Assembly: GCA_007132365.1 (NCBI GenBank)
Contig: SLOS01000320.1
Span: 1 to 13,387, forward strand
Length of the DNA stretch: 13,387 nt
Direction of reading: 5' to 3'
Source of the DNA: Bacteroidales bacterium
GTDB lineage: Bacteria > Bacteroidota > Bacteroidia > Bacteroidales > PUMT01
In this document: positions 1-7,460 of the stretch, piece by piece
Numbering within the stretch: the stretch's first letter is position 1
Layout: each line of letters begins with the position of its first letter
The notes under the pieces: model-generated
What the model was told of the DNA's origin: nothing
Seen by the model: only the letters and a program-made list of their open reading frames with translations
Database searches by the model: none
Position numbers and translations under genes: made by a program

Positions 1-29
1 CATGTAGAATCGACCGCAGGTCAATAAAG

Positions 30-44
30 CATGGATGATCCATG
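30..44. repeat. 15-bp perfect palindrome (7-bp arms, central G)
   Basis: CATGGAT-G-ATCCATG is a perfect odd palindrome. With a 1-nt centre it would serve as a protein-binding dyad rather than an RNA hairpin. A second, shorter palindrome, ATCCGGAT, lies at 61-68. It is about 160 bp upstream of the nqrM-like gene and could belong to an unseen divergent gene at the left edge. The role is unknown. Confidence 0.35.
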
Positions 45-72
45 GATTGAAAAGCAAAATATCCGGATCATG

Positions 73-99
73 AATTTGTAACACATTGTTAAACAAATT
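73..99. repeat. Inverted repeat upstream of nqrM
   Basis: AATTTGT at 73-79 is the exact reverse complement of ACAAATT at 93-99, with a 13-nt spacer. Inside it, TTGTT-A-AACAA at 86-96 is itself palindromic. The element lies about 100 bp upstream of the nqrM start and could be an operator. AT-rich DNA produces such repeats fairly often, so confidence is limited. Confidence 0.3.
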
Positions 100-199
100 G
101 CTGACTATACTTTATACGAATAAATTTTCGCAATTATTTCTCCTGTAAAAAAGCCAAAATTTTGTCAATAATAGGTAATTACCGGGAAAATCGAAAAAA

Positions 200-412
200 A
201 TGGAAATACTCAATCTCATACTCATAACACTTGTTCTAGTGATTCTGGCCGTTGGAGCACTCTCGGTTAGGCTGTTTTTTGTCAGGGACGGGAAATTTTC
301 AGGTGGTTCATGCAGAAGCACTCCCGAACTTGACAGCAGGGGTATCACTTGCGGATGCGGCAGCCGGGAGCCCTGCGGTCAAGTACCAGAAGGGGATTCC
401 CCCGAAAGGTGA
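200..412 (+). CDS. nqrM: NqrM-like Na+-NQR maturation protein (DUF539 family)
   Basis: This is a 70-residue protein with one N-terminal membrane segment (about residues 4-27) and a short, polar, cysteine-rich tail. The cysteines are C38, C51, C53 and C59 (FSGGSC..., then TCGCGSREPC). One helix plus four cysteines is the architecture of NqrM, the small factor required for assembly of active Na+-NQR. It is thought to help deliver iron to the Cys-ligated centre between NqrD and NqrE. In proteobacteria nqrM usually follows apbE on the same strand. Here it lies next to apbE but on the opposite strand, tail to tail, with 15 bp between the stop codons, so it needs its own promoter. The start is the first ATG of the frame and places the helix directly at the N-terminus. 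No Shine-Dalgarno is visible. The assignment rests on architecture, cysteine pattern and neighbourhood, without an alignment. Confidence 0.8.
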   Translation: MEILNLILITLVLVILAVGALSVRLFFVRDGKFSGGSCRSTPELDSRGITCGCGSREPCGQVPEGDSPER

Positions 413-427
413 AGCGAAAGGAAATTT

Positions 428-1435
428 CTACCTCCTTATCATATGTTGAACTCCCGGAGTTTGTGCAACTGCTGAGACTCCGTTTAGGTCGTATATGAAA
501 TAGGCTTCCAGGTCAGGATTGCTCTCTGCAAATTCCATACTTTTCTCCAGACCCATGACCATAAATGCTGTTGCAAATGCATCAGCATCCATTGCCGTGG
601 GAGCTATTACAGTTGCACTCAGCAGATTATGCTGTACTGGATAACCCGTCGAAGGATCTATGGTATGCGCAAACCTTTGTCCGTCCTCAATATAGAACCT
701 GCGGTAATTACCCGAGGTTGCCAATGCCACACCGGTGAGATGAAGCACCTCCTGAAGCTCCCTTGATATTGCAGCGGGATCATCAACGGGCTTGTCCACG
801 CCTATGCGCCATAGCTGGCTGTTCCTGTTCCTGCCCCTGAGCCGGATCTCCCCTCCTACCTCTATCATATAGTCGGTGACACCCTTCCTTTCAAAAAAAT
901 CTGCAACCACATCAACAGTATAACCTTTGGCAATGGCATTCATATCAAGCATCATTCCCCTCTGATCCTTAAGTATGGTGCGGTTCTCAAGGCGAACCTT
1001 CTCCCAGCCTGTCAGATTCCGGAGACTGTCAATCAACCTGGGAGTAATATTCTCCCTTTCGGTGAAACCAAAACCCCATGCATTCACAAGTGGTCCGACT
1101 GTTATATCGAAAGCTCCCTGCGTCATAGCAGAGATTTCCCTTGCACGGTTAAATACGGCAATAAAGTAATCATCAGCCTCAACATCATCCTCACCTCTGT
1201 TTATTGCCGAAATGACCGATTCCGGGTTATAAACCGACATTGACAAGTCTATCTCCCTAAATATTTCTTTGATATACGGGTGATAATCAATTGAATCAGG
1301 AGAGTTATAAGCTATGTGGTAACTGGTTCCCTGTGTGAAGCCCTCAAGGTAAAGGAACAACCTTTCCTGTTCCGTGCTGCAGGAATTTAAAATAAACAGG
1401 GGAAGCAAAAGCAGAAAAACCGGTCTGATCATCAT
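428..1435 (-). CDS. apbE: FAD:protein FMN transferase (ApbE/Ftp), lipoprotein
   Basis: The enzyme splits FAD and transfers FMN through a phosphoester bond to Thr/Ser of target proteins, here NqrB and NqrC encoded in the same operon. The 335-residue protein begins with a hydrophobic signal peptide and a lipobox (L16-N-S-C19), so it should be a lipid-anchored protein on the outer face of the cytoplasmic membrane. Family motifs are visible: GAFDITVGPLV (108-117), DMNAIAKGY (164-172), EVGGEIR (192-198), TSGNYRRF (240-247), HTIDPSTGYP (257-266) and the metal-binding DADAFATA segment (283-290). Length is normal for the family. The start overlaps the nqrF stop by 4 bp (ATGA), indicating translational coupling at the end of the nqr operon. 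A second ATG directly follows the first and would change little. Confidence 0.96.
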   Translation of the reverse strand: MMIRPVFLLLLPLFILNSCSTEQERLFLYLEGFTQGTSYHIAYNSPDSIDYHPYIKEIFREIDLSMSVYNPESVISAINRGEDDVEADDYFIAVFNRAREISAMTQGAFDITVGPLVNAWGFGFTERENITPRLIDSLRNLTGWEKVRLENRTILKDQRGMMLDMNAIAKGYTVDVVADFFERKGVTDYMIEVGGEIRLRGRNRNSQLWRIGVDKPVDDPAAISRELQEVLHLTGVALATSGNYRRFYIEDGQRFAHTIDPSTGYPVQHNLLSATVIAPTAMDADAFATAFMVMGLEKSMEFAESNPDLEAYFIYDLNGVSAVAQTPGVQHMIRR

Positions 1436-2688
1436 CCTCCAAAATCATCTAAGTCAACCATTTCGTCAGGCACTCCTAGGTCATAGAGCATCTTGAGCAC
1501 CGCATCATTCATCATAGGCGGTCCGCAAAGATAATACTCTATTTCATCAGGATCTTCATGTTTCCCGAGATAATTGTCATAAGCAACCTGATGTATAAAC
1601 CCGGTATAACCGGTCCAGTTATCCTCGGGTTTTGGTTCGGAGAGTGCGATATTAAATTTGAAGTTTGGGAATTCTTTTTCTATCTTCCTGAAATCATCCT
1701 CATAGAACACCTCCCGCAATGAACGGGCACCGTACCAGTAGGAGACTTTTCTGCTGGTCTTCTCAGTATGGAAAAGATGGAAAAGATGTGAACGCAAAGG
1801 GGCCATTCCGGCACCACCGCCAATATATACCATCTCATTATCAGATTCCTTGATAAAGAAATCGCCATAAGGCCCGGAAATAGTAACTTTATCTCCTGGT
1901 TTTCTCGAAAATATGTATGAGGAGCAGACACCCGGGTTAACATTCATAAAGGCTCCCCTGGCCCTGTCCCATGGCGGCGTGGCAATCCTGATATTGAGCA
2001 TTATGATGTTACCCTCGGCGGGATGGTTTGCCATTGAATATGCTCGGTAGGCAGGCTCGGGGTTCTTCATTTTAAGATCCCACATATTGAACTGGTCCCA
2101 TTCATCACGAAACTGTTCTTCTACTTCAATATCCTTGAAATCTACCTCTGTTTTGGGTACATCAATCTGTATGTATCCGCCCGATACAAAATCCATATCT
2201 TCCCCTTCCGGCAGCCTGACGACAAACTCCTTGATGAATGTTGCGACATTATGGTTGCTGACCACTTCACACTCCCATTTTTTAATACCCATAACCTCTT
2301 CCGGAACCCGTATCTTCATATCCTCCTTTATCTTGACCTGGCAGCCAAGCCTCCACAACTCCTGTTGTTCGCGTCTTGTAAAAAAATCCTTCTCCGTAGG
2401 GAGTATTGTGCCCCCTCCTTCAAGAACCTGGCATTTGCACATTGCACAGGTGCCTCCGCCACCGCAGGCGGAAGGGAGATAGATCTCGTTTTCAGAGAGA
2501 GTGGTCAGGATAGTTGATCCGGGCTCAATGGTAAGCTCCTTTTCATCGTTAATGGTAAGTTTCACCTCTCCGGATGGTGTTAGTTTTGACTTTGCAAAGA
2601 GCAAAACTGACACAAGGGTCAGGATAACCGTAAAAAACACAACTATGCTTATTATAACAATCAACCCCTGTGATACTAAAAAGATCAT
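1432..2688 (-). CDS. nqrF: Na+-translocating NADH:quinone oxidoreductase subunit F
   Basis: NqrF is the electron entry subunit: it oxidises NADH at the cytoplasmic side and passes electrons via FAD and a 2Fe-2S cluster into the membrane part of the pump. The 418-residue protein has one N-terminal membrane helix (about 4-31). A plant-type ferredoxin domain follows, with ligands C75, C81, C84 and C116 (CGGGGTCAMC spacing). The reductase module has the FAD-binding RAYSMAN (215-221), SGPYGDF (271-277), the NADH-binding IGGGAGMAPLRS (289-300), CGPPMM (388-393) and the family C-terminus LDDFGG. It resembles recalled Vibrio NqrF along its whole length. It is preceded by nqrE with a 41-bp gap, the longest in the operon, and overlaps apbE by 4 bp. 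Confidence 0.98.
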   Translation of the reverse strand: MIFLVSQGLIVIISIVVFFTVILTLVSVLLFAKSKLTPSGEVKLTINDEKELTIEPGSTILTTLSENEIYLPSACGGGGTCAMCKCQVLEGGGTILPTEKDFFTRREQQELWRLGCQVKIKEDMKIRVPEEVMGIKKWECEVVSNHNVATFIKEFVVRLPEGEDMDFVSGGYIQIDVPKTEVDFKDIEVEEQFRDEWDQFNMWDLKMKNPEPAYRAYSMANHPAEGNIIMLNIRIATPPWDRARGAFMNVNPGVCSSYIFSRKPGDKVTISGPYGDFFIKESDNEMVYIGGGAGMAPLRSHLFHLFHTEKTSRKVSYWYGARSLREVFYEDDFRKIEKEFPNFKFNIALSEPKPEDNWTGYTGFIHQVAYDNYLGKHEDPDEIEYYLCGPPMMNDAVLKMLYDLGVPDEMVDLDDFGG

Positions 2689-2729
2689 ATTGCTTTACTT
2701 TACTGAATTTTATATTTATACATCCTTTT

Positions 2730-3347
2730 CTAGAGTTTTATTCCCATAAAACTCATAAAGGCAATTCCCATCAGGCCGGTCACGATAAACGTAATCCCCA
2801 GTCCCCGCAAAGGCCCGGGCACATTTGAATATCTTATTTTCTCACGTATGGCGGCGATACCAACAATAGCAAGATAAAATCCCACACCTGAACCGAGTCC
2901 GAATGACGTGGCTTCGGCAATATTTGCGTATTCCCTTTCCTGCATAAACAGGGAGCCCCCCAGTATTGCACAGTTTACGGCAATAAGAGGCAGGAAAATA
3001 CCCAGTGAGGAGTGAAGGGTGGGTGCAAATTTCTCAACTATCATTTCAACCAGCTGGACCATTGACGCGATTACCGCTATGAACATGATGAAGCTGAGAA
3101 AACTCAGATCAACAGCAGCAAACCCTTCTCCAAGCCATGCCATGGAACCGGCACTTAAAAAGTAATTTTCAATAAGATAATTTACCGGAACTGTGATCCC
3201 AAGAACAAAAACTACAGCTATTCCCAATCCGTTGGCCGTGCTGACGGTACGTGATACCGCCAGATATGAACACATTCCAAGGAAATAGGCAAACACCATG
3301 TTATCGATAAACACCGACCTGACAAATATATTGATCAATCCTTCCAT
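2730..3347 (-). CDS. nqrE: Na+-translocating NADH:quinone oxidoreductase subunit E
   Basis: NqrE is one of the two homologous membrane subunits that bury an iron centre in the middle of the membrane. The 205-residue protein is almost entirely hydrophobic, with about six predicted helices. The two family cysteines that ligate the metal are seen as C26 (FLGMCSYLAVS) and C126 (VNCAILGG). Other family landmarks are LGIFLPLIAVNCAI (115-128), the REKIRYS loop (168-174) and GLGITFI (182-188). Length matches the family, apart from a slightly longer loop around 66-78 than in recalled Vibrio NqrE. It sits 12 bp after nqrD. The stop codon is TAG, followed by a 41-bp AT-rich gap before nqrF. Confidence 0.97.
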   Translation of the reverse strand: MEGLINIFVRSVFIDNMVFAYFLGMCSYLAVSRTVSTANGLGIAVVFVLGITVPVNYLIENYFLSAGSMAWLGEGFAAVDLSFLSFIMFIAVIASMVQLVEMIVEKFAPTLHSSLGIFLPLIAVNCAILGGSLFMQEREYANIAEATSFGLGSGVGFYLAIVGIAAIREKIRYSNVPGPLRGLGITFIVTGLMGIAFMSFMGIKL

Positions 3348-3359
3348 ATCAAAAGATTT

Positions 3360-4013
3360 TTAATTTGATTCAATAAGTTTTCTGTTCCTGGCCCTCTGGA
3401 CCCAAATAATAATTCCAACGGTTATAAGTGCCATGGGCGGAAGAATCATAAAACCGTTATTCTCATAACCCAGGTTATAAAACCCAAGAGTTTCAATTAC
3501 AGGATAGCCCCAAAGTGTTCCTGAACCAAGCAGTTCCCTGAAAAAAGCAACCACTATCAGAATCCACCCGTAACCGGCTGCATTGCCAACACCATCAAGA
3601 AATGAGGGCCAGGTTTTATTGCCAAGGGCAAAAGCTTCAAGGCGACCCATAATGATACAGTTGGTAATAATCAGTCCCACGAAAACCGATAGCTGCCGGC
3701 TGACATCGTAAAAAAAGGCTTTCAGAACCTGGTCCACTAAAATTACCAGTGAAGCTATCACTACAAGCTGCACTATGATCCGGATCCTGGGAGGTATGGT
3801 TTTCCTCAGAAGCGAAATTATCACATTGGCTGCACCCATAACGGCAACAACAGCAACTGCAAGAACAACAGCCGGTTCAAGCATTACAGTCACCGCCAGT
3901 GCCGAACATATTCCAAGTACCTGCACGGTAATCGGGTTTTCATCATTGAGGGGTGTGCTCAATAATTTTATATTCTTAGCTGAAAACAAAGGCTCTCTCT
4001 CTGATTTACTCAT
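3360..4013 (-). CDS. nqrD: Na+-translocating NADH:quinone oxidoreductase subunit D
   Basis: NqrD is the partner of NqrE in the membrane core. The two form inverted-topology halves that share the iron centre. From the chosen start (MSKSEREPLF...) the protein is 217 residues, with about six helices. The metal-ligand cysteines are C36 (LGICSALAVT) and C119 (IITNCIIMGR). Family landmarks are NPITVQVLG (26-34), ASLVILVDQ (87-95), QLSVFVGLIITNC (107-119) and FFRELLGSG (157-165). The reading frame is open to an ATG 40 codons further upstream, but that extension lies inside nqrC and is polar and unlike the family. The start at 4013 gives an 8-bp overlap with nqrC and the usual N-terminal length. Confidence 0.96.
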   Translation of the reverse strand: MSKSEREPLFSAKNIKLLSTPLNDENPITVQVLGICSALAVTVMLEPAVVLAVAVVAVMGAANVIISLLRKTIPPRIRIIVQLVVIASLVILVDQVLKAFFYDVSRQLSVFVGLIITNCIIMGRLEAFALGNKTWPSFLDGVGNAAGYGWILIVVAFFRELLGSGTLWGYPVIETLGFYNLGYENNGFMILPPMALITVGIIIWVQRARNRKLIESN

Positions 4014-4743
4014 AATTCTGATTTTTTTGTTTCCTGAAATAATTTTCATAACTGCCAAGAACCTCTTCGAGCATCTCATCGACTCCCTGGCTGGTGATAG
4101 TGCCGCCTGATATACCGTCAACACGATGCTCATTCAGGGCAGCTGACCCTGGTTTAATTACATTTACCGAAACAAATTCTCCTGTTTCGTCAAAGATCTT
4201 CTTCCCCTTGAACTGGTTCTGAAAAGCGGGGGTATTTATTTCAGCTCCCAGGCCCGGTGTTTCACTGTCATGATCAAAAATAACACCGAAGATGGTATTG
4301 TAGTCCTCTTCAAGTGCCACATAACCATAAACAGGCCCCCATAGTCCCCGACCATGAACCGGGAAAATATACTTTTCCCTTCCTTCATCATCCCTTGAAA
4401 CAAAAATCGGAAGATTCCTCTCTTCAAGAGGTTTTCTGAGCTCATCCCGCACGTTTACGGTAAAGGCATCAACATCATCCTGCCTCTCTCCGCGATAATT
4501 TATCACATAACTAGCCACTATATACCTGTCATACTCCTCTTCAACATAAGAATTCCTGTCAGGCGCCTTATTGACCAACTCTGCTTTTTCGACGGATCTG
4601 AGGATGTCGAGCTTCCTGGCTATCTCTATATTTAGCTCCTGGTATGGCTTCAGAACAGTCGCCACCACGGAAAGCAGCGCTGCAACAACTACAACCATTA
4701 CCGAGGCATATAAAAATATATAGGTATTACTACTCTGCTTCAT
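4006..4743 (-). CDS. nqrC: Na+-translocating NADH:quinone oxidoreductase subunit C
   Basis: NqrC carries one covalently bound FMN on a periplasmic domain anchored by a single N-terminal helix (about 7-31). The 245-residue protein has the family segment ETPGLGAEI (161-169), a GLWGPVYGYVAL stretch (133-144) and the flavinylation site DGISGGT (209-215). T215 is the predicted FMN acceptor. The motif reads SGGT where the commonly cited NqrC sequence is SGAT. The first four bases of the gene overlap the nqrB stop (ATGA), and the end overlaps nqrD by 8 bp. Apart from the Ala-to-Gly change before the acceptor, nothing is missing. Confidence 0.97.
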   Translation of the reverse strand: MKQSSNTYIFLYASVMVVVVAALLSVVATVLKPYQELNIEIARKLDILRSVEKAELVNKAPDRNSYVEEEYDRYIVASYVINYRGERQDDVDAFTVNVRDELRKPLEERNLPIFVSRDDEGREKYIFPVHGRGLWGPVYGYVALEEDYNTIFGVIFDHDSETPGLGAEINTPAFQNQFKGKKIFDETGEFVSVNVIKPGSAALNEHRVDGISGGTITSQGVDEMLEEVLGSYENYFRKQKNQNYE

Positions 4744-5918
4744 TGTACTTTGTTTAATATATTTGATCCTTCTGCCCTTTTAAGCCTGCGTTTAATATTT
4801 GCCTGCATAACATTGTGATCGATAAGCGGGGCAAAGACGTTCATAAACAGGATTGCAAGCATCATGCCTTCCGGGTAAGCCGGGTTTAATACCCTGATCA
4901 GGATTGCCAGAAAACCGACCAGAAAACCATAAATATACTTGCCCCTGTCAGTCTGCGATGCAGTGACCGGGTCAGTGGCCATAAATACCGCCCCAAAGGC
5001 AAAACCTCCCATTATAAGATGCTCCCATGCGGGAATCTCCATAAAGGGATTGACGGCAAATAGATTCAATATCAGCCCCATCATTAACCCTCCCACGAAA
5101 ACAGAAGCCATAATCCTGATACTTCCGACTCCGGTAAACCACAAAATAGCAGCTCCGATAAGTATTGCAAGGGTAGATGTCTCTCCTATCGATCCCGGTA
5201 TTGTACCAAGGAACATTTCCATAGAAGAAGGAATAGCCTCTGTATTGCCAAGGGAGGCATTTGCCAGTGGGGTTGCTCCGGAAAAACCGTCCACTATTCC
5301 TTCTCCCTTGAGAAGACCGCTGATCCATACAAAATCTCCCGACATATAAGTGGGATATGCAAAGAACAAAAAAGCCCTGGCTGTAAGTGCCGGATTGAGA
5401 ATGTTCATACCGGTACCTCCAAAAACCTCCTTACCGATTATTACGGCAAAGATGGTGGCAACCGATACCATCCAGAGGGGAACATCGACAGGGACAATCA
5501 GCGGGATGAGCATTCCGGTCACAAGGAAGCCTTCATTGACCTCATGGTTCCGTATCTGGGCAAAAATAAACTCCACCGCAAGCCCGCTTGCATATGAAAC
5601 AACTATTATTGGCAGAACTTTAACAAACCCGTGCAAAAAATTATCAAGGAAACCAGCTTCGGTGCCTGTCGCGATAAAATGCTGGTATCCGGTATTCCAC
5701 ATACCAAATAATAGTGCCGGCACCATAGCAATGACAACTATTATCATGGTCCTTTTCATGTCGATGCTGTCGCGTATATGTGCACCCCTGGTGGTTACCT
5801 TGTCCGGCACAAATAAAAAAGTCTCAAATGCATCAAAAGTGGAATGCAGCATTTCAAACCTCCCACCCTTCTGGAAATGAGGCTTTATCTTATCAATTTG
5901 TTTCCTGAGTAGCTTCAC
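4740..5918 (-). CDS. nqrB: Na+-translocating NADH:quinone oxidoreductase subunit B
   Basis: NqrB is the large membrane subunit that carries covalent FMN and riboflavin and is regarded as the main Na+ pathway. The 392-residue protein has a soluble N-terminus (1-55), then multiple helices. The flavinylation motif is DGFSGAT (210-216), with T216 as acceptor. Other landmarks are NEGFLVTGMLIPLIVP (128-143), GKEVFGGTGMNILNPAL (162-178), FFAYPTYMSGD (185-195) and FMATDPVTA (312-320). The start codon is GTG. It is preferred because the N-terminus (KLLRKQIDKIKPHF...) matches the family layout and a stop lies six codons upstream in frame. It begins 21 bp after nqrA and overlaps nqrC by 4 bp. Confidence 0.97.
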   Translation of the reverse strand: MKLLRKQIDKIKPHFQKGGRFEMLHSTFDAFETFLFVPDKVTTRGAHIRDSIDMKRTMIIVVIAMVPALLFGMWNTGYQHFIATGTEAGFLDNFLHGFVKVLPIIVVSYASGLAVEFIFAQIRNHEVNEGFLVTGMLIPLIVPVDVPLWMVSVATIFAVIIGKEVFGGTGMNILNPALTARAFLFFAYPTYMSGDFVWISGLLKGEGIVDGFSGATPLANASLGNTEAIPSSMEMFLGTIPGSIGETSTLAILIGAAILWFTGVGSIRIMASVFVGGLMMGLILNLFAVNPFMEIPAWEHLIMGGFAFGAVFMATDPVTASQTDRGKYIYGFLVGFLAILIRVLNPAYPEGMMLAILFMNVFAPLIDHNVMQANIKRRLKRAEGSNILNKVQ

Positions 5919-5939
5919 TTGTTGAATAATTAATTATAG

Positions 5940-7292
5940 TCAGCTTGTTTCCTTTATCATAAGTTCTATACCCTGGCGAATAATGGTCTGAACCTCTGTC
6001 TTTGAAGTACAGACATACTCACACAGGGCGAGATCTTCCTCCACAACCTCATAAATACCAAGATTTTCCATTTTATCAATATCCTCTACAATTATTGACT
6101 TGACAAGCTGCTGGGGAATAATATCCATCGGAAGGACCTTTTCATATTCACCTGTCATTACAAAAGCCCTTGGCCCACCGTTATAATTGGTATCGGAAAC
6201 ATATTCCCTGCCCGGCATCAACCATGAAAAAAACGCACGGGAAGCACTGAAACGGTCAAGCCCGGGTACCGCCCAACCCAAAAACCTGTGATGGTCGCCT
6301 TCCGGGATAACAGTGATCTGGGAATCATAAAAACCTATAAATCCTTTAGCGGGTATCCTTGTACCCGTAAGCACGTTTCCGCTTATATACCGCAGGTTCC
6401 CCTCTTTTATATTATCCCTGAGAATATTATCTACCGATGCCCCCATCATGGTCCGATAATAACGGGGATTAATGACCTCTGATCCTGTCAGTGCCACAAT
6501 TCTCGAAAAATCAACCACTCCGTCAAGGAAAAGCCTTCCTATTACCAGCAGGTTTTGGGGACCGATATACCAGACGGCCCCATTTTTGTGAACCGGATCT
6601 ATGTGGTGGATCTGCACACCCGGATTACCTGCCGGATGGGGTCCTGAAAAATAATTCAACTGGACACCTGAAACTTTTTTATAGACATCAACAACCGGAT
6701 AATCGCCATTTACATTCAGATGGATTTTCCCGTCAGTAAGCCTCCTGAGTACATCAATACCCGCCTGGAACTCACTGGCCGAATCCTGCATGATAAAATC
6801 AAAGTCCGGCGCCAATGGTGCAGTATCAAATCCGGATATAAAAATGGATCGCGGCCTGCTATCAGGCTTTGGGATGATCCCATAGGGACGCTGCCGAAGC
6901 AGGGGCCAGAGTCCGCTCTTCAAAAGACGCCTGACAATTTCCTCCCGGTCTGTTTTACCGGGATCTGCCTTACCAAAATCCTCGTATTCAATTTTTTCAC
7001 CAGCCTTAATGACAACCTCAAGTATTTTTCTCCGCTCACCCCTGTTAACCGCAACTACCCTGCCACTGGCAGGTGCAGTGAAAAACAGATCGGGATTGTA
7101 CTTATCAAAAAAAAGTGGTGTTCCTGCCCTGACCTGATCGTCGACACGAACCAGCATCTTGGGCCTGATACCGGGAAAATCGACCGGTTTGACAGCATAT
7201 TGACCCGGCGGTCCGGGATTAACCAGCACCTTTTCTGCTTTTCCTTTCAGTGGAATATTAAGGCCTTTCTTAAGCTTGATTACCTCAGACAT
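5940..7292 (-). CDS. nqrA: Na+-translocating NADH:quinone oxidoreductase subunit A
   Basis: NqrA is the soluble cytoplasmic subunit that docks on NqrB and is linked to quinone binding. It is the first gene of the operon. The 450-residue protein has no membrane helices. The N-terminal biotinyl-lipoyl-like part is recognisable: KKGLNIPLKGK (8-18), GIRPKMLVRVDDQVRAG (41-57), FFDKYNP (61-67) and FTAPASGRVVAVNRGERR (71-88). The C-terminus holds the LALCEYVC segment that corresponds to the conserved Cys-containing end of NqrA. Length is typical. The ATG is preceded by an A-rich stretch (AATAAAAAAAG) and no Shine-Dalgarno, as usual in Bacteroidota. A candidate -7 element lies about 30 bp upstream. 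Confidence 0.97.
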   Translation of the reverse strand: MSEVIKLKKGLNIPLKGKAEKVLVNPGPPGQYAVKPVDFPGIRPKMLVRVDDQVRAGTPLFFDKYNPDLFFTAPASGRVVAVNRGERRKILEVVIKAGEKIEYEDFGKADPGKTDREEIVRRLLKSGLWPLLRQRPYGIIPKPDSRPRSIFISGFDTAPLAPDFDFIMQDSASEFQAGIDVLRRLTDGKIHLNVNGDYPVVDVYKKVSGVQLNYFSGPHPAGNPGVQIHHIDPVHKNGAVWYIGPQNLLVIGRLFLDGVVDFSRIVALTGSEVINPRYYRTMMGASVDNILRDNIKEGNLRYISGNVLTGTRIPAKGFIGFYDSQITVIPEGDHHRFLGWAVPGLDRFSASRAFFSWLMPGREYVSDTNYNGGPRAFVMTGEYEKVLPMDIIPQQLVKSIIVEDIDKMENLGIYEVVEEDLALCEYVCTSKTEVQTIIRQGIELMIKETS

Positions 7293-7322
7293 CTTTTTTT
7301 ATTGATAGTTCTTAAAATTCAA

Positions 7323-7330
7323 CAAATTTA
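7323..7330 (-). promoter_or_regulatory. Candidate -7 promoter element for the nqr operon
   Basis: Read on the minus strand this is TAAATTTG, an exact match to the Bacteroidota primary-sigma -7 consensus TAnnTTTG, 30 bp upstream of the nqrA ATG. The -33 partner is poor. A TTTG lies 11 bp upstream (7342-7345), too close. A bare TTG lies 23 bp upstream (7354-7356), slightly far. It is a plausible but unproven promoter. Confidence 0.4.
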
Positions 7331-7419
7331 GCTATTTTGTCCAAATCATTAATCAATTATCCCAAATTAATAAAGATGGCATGCTAATTTCGGAATATAT
7401 ATTTTATGACATAACCCTG

Positions 7420-7434
7420 TAAATATGATATTTA
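7420..7434. repeat. 15-bp perfect palindrome in the nqrA/plug intergenic region
   Basis: TAAATAT-G-ATATTTA has 7-bp perfect arms around a single G, the same geometry as the palindrome at 30-44. It lies between the two divergent starts, 93 bp upstream of the plug gene, and may be a regulator site. It is AT-only apart from the central base, so chance is a real alternative. Confidence 0.3.
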
Positions 7435-7460
7435 ATAACGCCTTGTCAACACAAAGCGCC

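Larger units (their letters stand above)
1..199. other. Intergenic / left-edge region without a supported gene
   Basis: All three forward frames carry stops early (at about 5, 25 and 36), so at most the last few codons of an upstream + gene could be present. On the minus strand a frame starting with ATG at 43 (MDHPCFIDLRS...) stays open to the left edge. That is only 14 codons, too short to call a gene, though it could be the 5' end of a gene divergent from nqrM. The stretch is AT-rich between 70 and 199 and holds two inverted repeats, listed separately. A TATACTTTA stretch at 106-114 is reminiscent of a promoter but does not fit TAnnTTTG, so no promoter is called. Confidence 0.5.

Noticed and set aside
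112..348. 78-aa minus-strand ORF opposite the nqrM-like gene
   Set aside because: It lies largely antisense to nqrM, reads into the AT-rich upstream region, and has no family-like motif; the + strand ORF has a coherent helix and cysteine pattern.
392..402. GGGG-ATT-CCCC hairpin as a terminator between nqrM and apbE
   Set aside because: The stem is only 4 bp, it lies inside the nqrM coding region, and no T-tract follows on either strand.
431..436. AGGAGG on the minus strand next to the apbE stop, resembling a ribosome binding site
   Set aside because: It is the codons for the last residues of ApbE, no start codon follows at a suitable distance, and genes here do not use Shine-Dalgarno sequences.
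4014..4133. 40-codon upstream extension of nqrD
   Set aside because: It lies wholly within nqrC, its sequence is unlike NqrD N-termini, and the ATG at 4013 gives the normal family length.
7169..7183. 15-base match to the nqrM leader (TACCGGGAAAATCGA at 180-194)
   Set aside because: It falls inside nqrA codons for the conserved DFPGIR region, so it is most likely coincidence; it also weakens the case that the leader motif is a dedicated site.
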